The translations under genes and the position numbers were made by a program. Shown here in pieces: positions 25,517-33,037 of a DNA stretch of 64,000 bases (positions are counted from its first letter, which is position 1; each line of letters begins with the position of its first letter). The DNA lies in NCBI RefSeq assembly GCF_026898115.1, contig NZ_CP114036.1, positions 124,001 through 188,000 on the forward strand. Reading direction: 5' to 3'. A model generated the notes under the pieces. The model did not search any database. It was not told the DNA's origin and saw only the letters and a list, made by a program, of their open reading frames with translations. The stretch comes from Streptomyces sp. S465 (GTDB lineage Bacteria; Actinomycetota; Actinomycetes; Streptomycetales; Streptomycetaceae).

Positions 25517-25950
25517 GGCTTCAACGTCCGTCAAGCCGGCGCGGTACCGGCGGTGCCGAGCCGAGCCGCCGACCTGCTGGACGATACGGGCCGTGGCGCC
25601 GGCGTCCGGGACGCGGGCGCGACCGCCGGTCACCCGGGCCATGTGGGCGCGAGTCATCGTCGCCGCCTTCACCCTGCTCGTCGCCGCCCTCGCCTGAGCC
25701 TGCGGGCGGCCCCGTTTCGCGGCCCTTCCGCGCCGGGCCCGGTTGGCGGCCTGGCCCCGTTTCTCCGGGATGACGCCTCACTCCCTGAGCGGCGCGTACT
25801 GCCGCATCTCCCAGAAACCCGCACGTGACCTGCTCCCGCTGCGCGACCCGGACACCGACGAGTAGGTGTGAGACCAGCCCGCGAGTCAGCGCGTGATCAG
25901 GTCGGCGCCTCTTTCTTGAACGAGCGATCCAGTTAGGTTACGGTGGGGTC
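25517..25950. other. Spacer with a possible 31-codon ORF
   Basis: A short plus-strand frame at 25770-25865 starts with ATG after TCCGGG and reads MTPHSLSGAYCRISQKPARD followed by LLPLRDPDTDE and a stop. The text looks protein-like and may be either a small gene or the tail of a lost one; I do not recognise it. A short hydrophobic frame (MWARVIVAAFTLLVAALA) ends at about 25695. Nothing else is supported. Confidence 0.3.
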
Positions 25951-26529
25951 ATGGCAAGGACCCGGGAGTTCGATACCGAGGCGGTGGTGAGCCGCGCCAT
26001 GGAACTGTTCTGGACGCGCGGCTACGAGGCGACCTCGGTGCGCGATCTGACCCAGCACCTGGGGATCGGGCAGGGGTCCCTGTACGCCGCGTTCGGCGAC
26101 AAGGATGGCCTGTACCGGGCCGCGCTGGAGCACTACCGCACCACCCTCGCGGCGGCCGCCCTGCGCAGTCTGGAGGAGGGGGCGGACGCCCGCGCGGCGA
26201 TCCGTGCGCTGCTGACGGGGCGGATCCGCATCGCCGTCAGCAGCGGCGGCCAGGGCTGTCTGGCCGTCAACGCCGTCTGCGAGCGGCTGCCTCGGGACGC
26301 GGCGACCCGGCGCATCGTGCGCGACATGCAGGACGCGAGCCGGGAGGCGTTGACCGAGGTGCTGCGGGTCGCGATGGAGCGGGGCGAGATCGCGACCCGG
26401 CACGACCCGCACACGGTCGCCGCGTTCCTGGTCACCTTCCTCAACGGGCTGCTGGTCTCCTCGAAGATCACACCGGACGCACCCGCTCTCGAACCCCTCG
26501 TGGAGGTCGCGCTGTCCGCTCTCGACTGA
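25951..26529 (+). CDS. TetR family transcriptional regulator
   Basis: This 192-residue protein has the TetR DNA-binding domain FDTEAVVSRAMELFWTRGYE, ATSVRDLTQHLGIGQGSLYA and AFGDKDGLYRAALEHY. It belongs to the AcrR-like group with the C-terminal signature GGQGCLAVNAVCERLPRD followed by LVTFLNGLLVSSK, in which a conserved Cys lies in GCLxVN. It precedes an epoxide-hydrolase-like gene by 76 bases on the same strand and probably controls it. AACGAGCGAT occurs upstream of this gene and a related AACGCTCGAT upstream of the hydrolase. Confidence 0.92.
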   Translation: MARTREFDTEAVVSRAMELFWTRGYEATSVRDLTQHLGIGQGSLYAAFGDKDGLYRAALEHYRTTLAAAALRSLEEGADARAAIRALLTGRIRIAVSSGGQGCLAVNAVCERLPRDAATRRIVRDMQDASREALTEVLRVAMERGEIATRHDPHTVAAFLVTFLNGLLVSSKITPDAPALEPLVEVALSALD

Positions 26530-26605
26530 GCGGTCCCGCGGCCTCGGCCGGCCGTTTCTCATGCCCCGAATCTGTAACGCTCGATAAAGAAAAGGAAGCA
26601 CCCAC

Positions 26606-27490
26606 GTGATGATGTACGACCACACCACAACGCCCCTGCGCACCGGCCGTGCCGCCGTCAACGGGACGAGTCTGCACTACCGGACGGCCGGGTCCGGCCC
26701 CGCCGTGGTGCTGCTGCACGGCGTGCCCAAGACCGGCTACCACTGGCGCCACCTCGTCCCGAAGCTGACGCCCCACTACACCGTCGTCGTCCCCGACCTG
26801 CGCGGTCTCGGCGACTCCGCCCGCCCCGCGGACGGCTACGACTCCGCGACGATGAGCGACGACATCGCCGAGCTGATGGCCCGCCTCGGACACGAGACCT
26901 ACGCCGTGATCGGCGAGGACTGGGGAGCGGTGATCGGCTACCAGCTCGCCGCCCGCCACCGCGACCACGCCACCGCCCTGGTCTTCGCCGAGGCCCTGTT
27001 CCCCGGCTTCGGCTTCGAGGACCACACGGCCCTCACCCCCGAGAACGTCTCCAGTGGCATGCACCTGTGGCACCTGGGCTTCTACTTCCAGCCCGACGTT
27101 CCCGAGATGCTGATCGCCGGGCACGAACGCGAACTGATCACCTACATGATCAAGAACGAGCGCAGCCACCCCGACACCGCCACCCCCGACGCGATCGAGG
27201 AGTATGTGCGCTGCTACTCCATGCCCGGCGGCATCCGCGCGATGCTCGCCGTCTACCGGGCGATGCTCACCGACGCCGGACAGAACCGGCAGGCCGCACA
27301 GCAGAAGCTGGACATCCCGGTCCTGGCGCTCGGCGGCTCCGCCTTCATCGGCGAACGCAACGAGTCCCAGGCACGGCTCGTGGCCCACCACGTCACCGGA
27401 CACGTCTTCGACGCGGGCCACGACCTCGCGGAGGAAGTACCCGACGAGATGGCCGACGTCGTCCTGCCGTTCCTGGCAGCGCACCGGTAG
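26606..27490 (+). CDS. Alpha/beta hydrolase, epoxide hydrolase type
   Basis: The GTG at 26606 (AAGGAAG seven bases upstream; ATGs at 26609 and 26612 are alternatives) gives up to 294 residues. Motifs are VVLLHGVPKTGYHWRHLVPK (oxyanion HGxP), VVVPDLRGLGDSARPADGYD, the nucleophile elbow YAVIGEDWGAVIGYQLAARH with Asp in GxDWG, and the catalytic His in HVFDAGHDLAEEVPDE. The Asp nucleophile and the HGxP loop are typical of soluble epoxide hydrolases and fluoroacetate-dehalogenase-like enzymes. The gene ends just before a perfect 14-bp hairpin. Confidence 0.88.
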   Translation: MMMYDHTTTPLRTGRAAVNGTSLHYRTAGSGPAVVLLHGVPKTGYHWRHLVPKLTPHYTVVVPDLRGLGDSARPADGYDSATMSDDIAELMARLGHETYAVIGEDWGAVIGYQLAARHRDHATALVFAEALFPGFGFEDHTALTPENVSSGMHLWHLGFYFQPDVPEMLIAGHERELITYMIKNERSHPDTATPDAIEEYVRCYSMPGGIRAMLAVYRAMLTDAGQNRQAAQQKLDIPVLALGGSAFIGERNESQARLVAHHVTGHVFDAGHDLAEEVPDEMADVVLPFLAAHR

Positions 27491-27498
27491 CCGACGTC

Positions 27499-27530
27499 CG
27501 TCCGCCGGGGCCGGAAGGCCCCGGCGGACG
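27499..27530 (+). terminator. Strong hairpin terminator after the epoxide-hydrolase-type gene
   Basis: CGTCCGCCGGGGCC (27499-27512) and GGCCCCGGCGGACG (27517-27530) pair perfectly over 14 bases around a GGAA tetraloop, eight bases after the stop codon. Confidence 0.85.
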
Positions 27531-27714
27531 GAACCGGTCACCGTCGGCATGCAGATCGAATCTGCGCGGTCAGAAGTCGCTGCTGCGACCGGCTACCGCA
27601 CCGGGCAGGCACGTACAGGTGCGCTTTTTCGAATTACCGGATTTCTGATGCGGTTTTGGCACGCATGGGTGATCATCAGCTCATCTGAAGTCCCTTCACG
27701 GAAGGCTTACCTTT

Positions 27715-28317
27715 ATGAGACCGACGCGTGCCGCTCTGCTCGTCGTGGCCACCGCCCTGACACCAGCCCTCCTCTTCACCGCCCCGGCGTTTGCCAGCGA
27801 TTCGGCCGCCTCGGCCACCACCACTGCCGTGGCGGCCACCTCCGGCACCCCGGTGGACGAGATGTCGGAGGACGAACTGCGTGCCGCGATCGCCGCCATC
27901 CTGGCCGACGAGGACAGCGGCAAGGGGGTCATCAGAGAGGCCAATGAGGCCCTCAACGGCACCGTGGACGACATGCGGACCTTCTTGAAGACGGGCTATC
28001 GGCTGGCCCAGGCCGAGGACGACCGGGTCGCCATCACCCACATCCTGTACGTCGCAACACAGAACAACGACAAGCGGGTCATCGAGGAGGCCAACAAGCT
28101 CCTCGACGGCAACTCTCCGGAGGAGATGCGCGCCTGGCTGGAGACGGGCTATCGGCTGGCCCAGGCCGAGGACGACGCCGTCTACATCGTTCGCATGCTC
28201 GCGGACCCGAACATCAGCGATGCCCTGCGCGCCGCCGTCAACGCGGCCCTCGACGACGGCTCCCCAGAGACCCTGCGCTACTTCCGTGAGGTGGGGCAGT
28301 ACGAGGTGGACGGCTAG
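27715..28317 (+). CDS. Secreted ALF-repeat protein
   Basis: The ATG at 27715 gives 200 residues. A Sec signal peptide (RAALLVVATALTPALLFTAP, cleavage after AFA) is followed by about 150 residues of ALF-repeat type alpha-helical text. Two units contain FLKTGYRLAQAEDDRVAITH and WLETGYRLAQAEDDAVYIVR, each after an ALNG or LLDG turn, and a shorter third unit is RYFREVGQYEVDG. ALF repeats occur in Streptomyces exported proteins and often precede toxin or enzyme domains; here no C-terminal effector domain follows. It stands alone. The function is unknown. Confidence 0.8.
   Translation: MRPTRAALLVVATALTPALLFTAPAFASDSAASATTTAVAATSGTPVDEMSEDELRAAIAAILADEDSGKGVIREANEALNGTVDDMRTFLKTGYRLAQAEDDRVAITHILYVATQNNDKRVIEEANKLLDGNSPEEMRAWLETGYRLAQAEDDAVYIVRMLADPNISDALRAAVNAALDDGSPETLRYFREVGQYEVDG
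27989..28176 (+). repeat. 35-base direct repeats inside the ALF-repeat gene
   Basis: Positions 27989-28023 and 28142-28176 are identical over 35 bases and start 153 bases (51 codons) apart. They encode the TGYRLAQAEDD block of successive ALF units. Identity at synonymous positions points to recent duplication or gene conversion. Confidence 0.85.
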
Positions 28318-28963
28318 GCCAAGCGAGGGCCCTGCCACCCGACGCGGCCCGTGGTAATCCGGTCAATGGCTCGGTGGCGGCCGCCACCACAGACCGCGTG
28401 GACGTCCGGTCCGCCGGTCCGCTGTCCGACGTTGTCACGCTTGCAGCGGGACATGGACCCTCTCGGCGGACTGGGCCATCACGGGCGTGAGTAGTTGAGG
28501 TACGGGCAATCCCGGTGAGATCGATCTTGCCGGGGTTGTTGCCTTCCTACTTGGGGGATCGCCGAGTCCGGGATGCCAGCGGTCATCGACCGGGCAGTGG
28601 CCTCGCCCACAGGCGCCAGCGCCCGGCCCCCGACACTCCCGGTCCGGCTCGGGATGCGGCCATGAGCGGATCGCCCGAGCCTGGCGGTATGGCTCGTGCC
28701 CCGGTCGCCGTCGCCGTCGATCATGCCGGCGGCGGCAAGGTTTTCGAGGGCTTGGCGTTGAGCGATGTCGTTGGGGTCGTCGGTGTCGTTGGGGTCGAAG
28801 ATGCCGTCGATCCAGACGCGCAGGAGGGCCTCGGCACGCCGCCGGACCCGGCCCCCGCCGTCGGACCTGACCCTGACGCGCGGGTCAGGGGTTAGCGTCA
28901 CCGCCCTGCTGGTGCCGACGACGCTTCACACACCGTCCCGGCCGGACCGAACGGAGCCTCGCC
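28318..28963. other. Spacer with possible remnants
   Basis: There is no confirmed gene. A minus-strand frame between about 28500 and 28890 contains RRRAEALLRVWIDGIFDPND followed by IAQRQALENLAAAGMIDGDG, which could be the C-terminal part of a lost small protein, ending in text without family character (QVGRQQPRQDRSHRDC). I cannot name it. Confidence 0.3.
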
Positions 28964-29694
28964 ATGACCACCGCGCACGCCCGCCCCCTCCCCCGCACCG
29001 CCCGCGAGGTCCGCCTCGCCGCTGTGCCCGACGGCCTTCCCCGACCGGACGACTTCACCGTCACCCGCACACCGCTGCCCGAACCCGGCCCCAAAGAACT
29101 CCTCATACGTAACCGCCACTTCACCGTCATGTCGGGGTTGCGCACCTTCTCAGCGGCCGCGAGACGACGTCCTCGTTCCCGTCGATCCGGCCCGGCGACA
29201 CCGTGTTCGGTGCGGCCGTCGGCGAGGTGGCCGCCGCCCCGGACGGCGGACGGTTCCGGCCCGGCGACGCGGTCGTCCACCCCTACGGCTGGCGCGAGTA
29301 CGCCGCCGTCGCCGAGACCGACTGCGTCCCCGTCGACCCGCGCTTCCCCGATGCCACCGCACACCTTGCGCCCAGCAGCCCCGCCTACGGCGCGCTCACC
29401 CGGCTCGCCGCCGTACGCGACGGCGACACCGTCCTGGTCACCGGTGCGACCGGCGGCATCGGCTCACTCGCCGGGCAGATTGCCCGGCTGCTGGGTGCGG
29501 GCCGGGTTATCGCACCACCCGCTCGCCGCACAAGGCCGCCCGGCTGACGCAGGAGTTGGGTTACGACGCCGTCCTCGTCCCGGGAAAGGTGCCGCTCGCC
29601 GGCAACTGGCTGGGGCCGCGCCGGGCGGACTCGACGTCGTCCTCGACCTGGTGGGCGGCGAGCAACTCCGCGCTTCGACGGGGGAGGTGCTCCC
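28964..29694 (+). pseudogene. NADP-dependent medium-chain oxidoreductase, multiply frameshifted
   Basis: The start is intact (ATG 28964; PDDFTVTRTPLPEPGPKELL, then IRNRHFTVMSGLRT), but the rest is spread over several frames. SIRPGDTVFGAAVGEVAAAP and VLVTGATGGIGSLAGQIARL (cofactor site) are in one, TTRSPHKAARLTQELGYDAV in the next, and GGLDVVLDLVGGEQLRAST in another. At least three frameshifts and a missing segment near 29160 show that it is dead. It resembles leukotriene-B4-dehydrogenase-like reductases. It runs directly into a MerR tail. Confidence 0.8.
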
Positions 29695-29919
29695 GTCGTC
29701 GACCCGGCCCTGGACGTCGTCAACCGCCGCCTCACCGTCATCGACGCCGAAATCGCCCGCCTGACCCGGCTGCGCGACAGCCTCGCCGCCCAGCCCGCCC
29801 GGCAGACGGTGAACACGAACGCCACAGGAACGACCAGGACAAGGAAAGCCGGGCCCACCCTGCCCGACACTTCCATGACCCCCGGCACCAGCAGACCGTC
29901 TCCGACCGGCACCGGCTGA
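29695..29919 (+). pseudogene. C-terminal tail of a MerR family regulator
   Basis: From 29695 an open frame reads VVDPALDVVNRRLTVIDAEI followed by ARLTRLRDSLAAQ, the coiled-coil dimerisation helix found at the end of MerR proteins. It ends in a low-complexity tail (stop at 29917-29919). The DNA-binding head is absent. It is joined to the broken oxidoreductase without a gap. Confidence 0.6.
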
Positions 29920-30059
29920 CGATGCCACCCCATCTGCCGGCCGACGGCCGGGCCCGCCCGCTGACTTGGCAGACCACGCGGGCCGGCGGGGCGACAGTCC
30001 CGTGCTCATCCCAGTGCTGCGGGTTCTGCACGTCCGGCGCCGCGGACCCGGTCGCCCAC

Positions 30060-30165
30060 GCCGCGCGCCCGGACCGGGCGCGCGGCGACAACTCCAGCCG
30101 CGACAACCGCGCCCACCTCTGCCGTCGGGGCGTCAAGGCGACCATCGCCGCGATCGTCATCCGGC
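30060..30165 (+). mobile_element. DDE transposase remnant (IS5-like)
   Basis: One frame reads RGDNSSRDNRAHLCRRGVKA followed by TIAA. This resembles the segment around the second catalytic Asp in IS5-type transposases (GDKAYSSRANRxxLRxRGIxATIP). Only about 35 residues remain and the catalytic context is altered, so it is an inactive fragment. It lies between the pseudogene pair and the HxlR gene. Confidence 0.5.
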
Positions 30166-30178
30166 TCCGCGACACCGT

Positions 30179-30610
30179 TCAGGAGCCGTCAGAAACACCC
30201 TGACCCTTTTCGGCGCGGCCGTCGTACTCCTCACGGGCGGCGAGGACTTCTTCGATGTGCCGCACCGACCACTGCGTGAGCGCCCTCAGGGGACCTCGCA
30301 ACGTCTGGCCGAGCGGGGTCAACTCGTACTCCACGCGGGCCGGCACCTCGGGGTAGACGGTCCGCAGGACCAGTCCGTCGCGTTCGAGGGTGCGCAGCGT
30401 CTGGGTGAGCATCTTCTCGCTCACTCCCGCGAGCCGCTGGCGCAGTTGGGTGAACCGGCACGCCCCGTGCCTGCCGAGTTCGCCCAGTACGAGAACCGCC
30501 CATTTGCTGCCGATCTGGTCGAGGAGGTCACGCGAGGGACAGCCACGCGCGTACGGGTCCCATGACGGTATGGGCTCGGTCACATTCTCGGCGGTCGTCA
30601 CACTGCTCAC
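30179..30610 (-). CDS. HxlR family transcriptional regulator
   Basis: The GTG at 30608-30610 gives 143 residues. The HxlR winged helix reads LLDQIGSKWAVLVLGELGRH then RQRLAGVSEKMLTQTLRTLE and VPARVEYELTPLGQTLRGPL. A Cys occurs in YARGCPSRD, at the sensing position of the family. It is divergent from a QorB-type quinone oxidoreductase gene. HxlR/QorR-type pairs of this kind respond to electrophiles such as diamide or quinones, so the neighbour is the expected target. Confidence 0.92.
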   Translation of the reverse strand: MSSVTTAENVTEPIPSWDPYARGCPSRDLLDQIGSKWAVLVLGELGRHGACRFTQLRQRLAGVSEKMLTQTLRTLERDGLVLRTVYPEVPARVEYELTPLGQTLRGPLRALTQWSVRHIEEVLAAREEYDGRAEKGQGVSDGS

Positions 30611-30635
30611 CTCGATACTTTCTTCCGGGTTGCCA

Positions 30636-30660
30636 CCTTACCTTCAAGTGGTTCCTTACC
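30636..30660. promoter_or_regulatory. Candidate HxlR/QorR operator
   Basis: CCTTACC occurs at 30636-30642 and again at 30654-30660, 18 bases apart. The second copy is part of GGTTCCTTACCAGAAGA. The element sits between the divergent HxlR and quinone oxidoreductase genes and resembles the element at 5930 beside the other HxlR gene. Confidence 0.45.
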
Positions 30661-30729
30661 AGAAGAGAGTGACCAGGTCATCCTGGGGTTCGTGCCGCGG
30701 GAGGTCCGCGGCAGGAAGGGAGCGTCCCC

Positions 30730-31587
30730 ATGTCGATCGTTGTCACCGGAGCCTCCGGACAGCTGGGCAGGCTCACCGTCGAAGCGCTGCTGGAGCGCGG
30801 GGTGCCGGCCCCGGACATCGTCGCGACCAGCCGGGACGTCGCCCGGCTCAAGGAGTTCGCCGACCGCGGTGTCGTGGTGCGCCGGGCCGACTTCGCGGAC
30901 CCGGACAGCCTCGCGGCGGCCTTCGAGGGCGCGGACAAGCTGCTGCTGATCTCGACCACGACCGTGGACGAGCGGGTCGCCAATCACCGCCGGGCCATCG
31001 ACGCCGCGGTGGCGGCAGGCGTGTCGCTGGTGGCGTACACGAGCATGGCGCACGCGGACACGGCCACCACGATCCTCGCCGCCACCCATCGCGCCACCGA
31101 GGAATACCTGCGGGGGCGCGCAGTGCCCAGCGTGCTGCTGCGCAACAGCTGGTACCTGGAGAACTACACCGGCCAGCTGCCGCTGGTGCTGAAGAGCGGC
31201 TCCGTGGCCGGGGCCGCCGGCCAGGGGCGGATCAGCGCCGCGGCCCGTGCCGACTACGCCGAGGCCGCGGCGGTCGTGCTGACCACCGAAGGTCATGCCG
31301 GAAAGGTGTACGAGCTGGGCGGCGACGAGGCGTTCACCCTGGCCGGGCTTGCCACGGCGATCTCGGCTGCCACCGGGCGGCAGATCACCTACACCCACCT
31401 CCCGGCCGACGAGTTCGCCCACGCGCTGACCGGCGCCGGCCTGCCCGCCGAGCTGGCGCACGTCCTCGCCGACGCGGACCTCGGCATGAGCCGTGGGGAG
31501 CTGTTCACCGCTTCCGGTGACCTGCGGCGCCTGATCGGCCACCCGACGACGCCCCTGGCCGACGCGATCGCCGACGCACTGCGCTGA
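30730..31587 (+). CDS. NmrA-like NAD(P)H:quinone oxidoreductase (QorB type)
   Basis: This 285-residue atypical SDR begins MSIVVTGASGQLGRLTVEAL with the TGASGQLG dinucleotide motif. It continues with VVVRRADFADPDSLAAAFEG, KLLLISTTTVDERVANHRRA and LLRNSWYLENYTGQLPLVLK, the pattern of E. coli QorB (YtfG). It lacks the SDR Tyr-Lys pair, as QorB does. It would reduce quinones with NADPH in the cytoplasm, probably induced through the divergent HxlR protein when electrophiles build up. Confidence 0.9.
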   Translation: MSIVVTGASGQLGRLTVEALLERGVPAPDIVATSRDVARLKEFADRGVVVRRADFADPDSLAAAFEGADKLLLISTTTVDERVANHRRAIDAAVAAGVSLVAYTSMAHADTATTILAATHRATEEYLRGRAVPSVLLRNSWYLENYTGQLPLVLKSGSVAGAAGQGRISAAARADYAEAAAVVLTTEGHAGKVYELGGDEAFTLAGLATAISAATGRQITYTHLPADEFAHALTGAGLPAELAHVLADADLGMSRGELFTASGDLRRLIGHPTTPLADAIADALR

Positions 31588-31663
31588 CAGGCCGACGAGG
31601 CGCCGGTTCACCTTCCCGATTCACTCACATCCCTCCCGCTCACCCGGGGAAAGGTCCTTCACG

Positions 31664-32650
31664 ATGTCCACCCGTACCACCGCACGCGCCACATGGCCCC
31701 GCCCGCTCCTCACCCTCACCGCGGCGTCCGCCGCCCTGGCAGCCCTTACGCTCCCCGCCGCCGCCGCGCCGGTCCATGACCGCGAGGACAGCGGCCACAC
31801 GATCACGGTGGGCGGCAGCCAGGCCTTCCCCGAGAGCGTCGCGGCCGACCGCCACTACGTCTACACCGCCAGCATCGCCGACGGCACCGTCTACCGCGGG
31901 CGCCCCGGGGCGAAGACGCTCGACCCCTTCCTGCCCGGCGGCCAGGACGGCCGTACCCAGGCCACCGGGGTCAAGACCACCGGCGACCGGCTGCTGGTCG
32001 CCGGCGCCTTCACCGGGCGCTTCTTCGTCTACACCACCGCCGGAGGGCTCGTTTCCTCCTACACCGTCCCCGATACGGGCGAGCCGACCCTCCTCAACGA
32101 CGCGGCCGTCACCCCCGACGGGGACGTCTACATCACCGACTCCCTGCGCGCCGTGGTCTACCGGATACCGGCCGCCGAGGTGAACGCCCCTGCCACCGGC
32201 GCCCAGCGGACCCTGGAGGTGGCCTACCACCTGCCGGACTACGTGGCCGGCCAGTCCAACGGCAACGGCATCGTCACCTCCCCCGACGGCAAGTCGCTGA
32301 TCATCGGCTACTGGTACAGCGGCGCGCTCTACCGGCTCACCCTCGCCACCGGCGAGATCACCAAGATCGCAGCGCCGGCGCTGACCAGCGCCGACGGGAT
32401 AGCACGGCGGGGGGACACCCTGTACGTCGCCCGTTCCGTGGACAACGAGGTCGACACCCTGCGGCTGTCCGGCGACAACACCCGGGCCACCGTCATCTCC
32501 GAACGCACCTACCCCGGAGCCGACACCGTCACCGGCGTCGCCGTGAGCCGGGACCGGCTGCTGGTGACCAACTCCCAGATGGACACCTTCCTCTACGGCG
32601 ATCCGCAGACCAGCCCGGTGTTCACCCTCGAAAGCCTGCCGCTGCGCTGA
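31664..32650 (+). CDS. Secreted SMP-30/gluconolactonase-like beta-propeller protein
   Basis: The ATG at 31664 gives 328 residues. The first 35 form a signal peptide (LLTLTAASAALAALTLPAAA, cleavage near AAA-APV). The mature part repeats propeller blades: FPESVAADRHYVYTASIADG, LLNDAAVTPDGDVYITDSLR and GNGIVTSPDGKSLIIGYWYS. This is the layout of exported SMP-30-like proteins common in Streptomyces. A metal-dependent lactonase activity is possible, but the catalytic residues are not confirmed. It starts 76 bases after the quinone reductase on the same strand and may be cotranscribed. Confidence 0.82.
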   Translation: MSTRTTARATWPRPLLTLTAASAALAALTLPAAAAPVHDREDSGHTITVGGSQAFPESVAADRHYVYTASIADGTVYRGRPGAKTLDPFLPGGQDGRTQATGVKTTGDRLLVAGAFTGRFFVYTTAGGLVSSYTVPDTGEPTLLNDAAVTPDGDVYITDSLRAVVYRIPAAEVNAPATGAQRTLEVAYHLPDYVAGQSNGNGIVTSPDGKSLIIGYWYSGALYRLTLATGEITKIAAPALTSADGIARRGDTLYVARSVDNEVDTLRLSGDNTRATVISERTYPGADTVTGVAVSRDRLLVTNSQMDTFLYGDPQTSPVFTLESLPLR

Positions 32651-33037
32651 CCCCGCGGTCAGAACCTCTCGAAGCGGATCTGCCCCGCAACCGTTTCCCG
32701 GCCAGGACTGGCGAATCCTGGAATCACAGCGGCGGTTTGCGGCCCAGGGCCGTCGACGCACGGTCATGTTCGCTTCATCAAGGGGCTGAATTCCAGCCAG
32801 CTGACTGTTGCGTTGTGATGCCTGCCGGAGAAAACGGTCGGTGCGGTCTACATCTGCCGATCCGCGGGCCCACGGTGCAGGTCACATCCCTGATGTGGGT
32901 ATCTGTACGGAGGGCGGACGCAAGGTCGCTCTTTACGCTGCACAAGCGCCGACAGTAAGATCCGATTGGCTTGATGGGGGCGCTGGATTCCAGCCATTTG
33001 ACCGTTGAGGTCTGATGACTATCGGAGGTAGCGGCTA
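32651..33037 (+). promoter_or_regulatory. Upstream region of the polyketide operon with a duplicated palindromic element
   Basis: This 387-base spacer has no gene. It contains two related segments of about 47 bases, at about 32784-32830 and 32980-33026, some 196 bases apart and matching at roughly three quarters of positions. Each has the dyad GCTG(A/G)ATTCCAGC, a TGAC(T/C)GTTG block and a CGGAG element. In the second copy GCTGGATTCCAGC is a perfect palindrome and the CGGAGG (33022-33027) serves as ribosome binding site for the first synthase gene. The dyads are candidate operators for an unlinked activator or repressor, since no regulator gene lies in the PKS operon. Confidence 0.5.

Noticed and set aside
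27989-28176. CRISPR-like repeat
   Set aside because: Only two copies, inside a coding gene, encoding successive ALF units; no spacer array.
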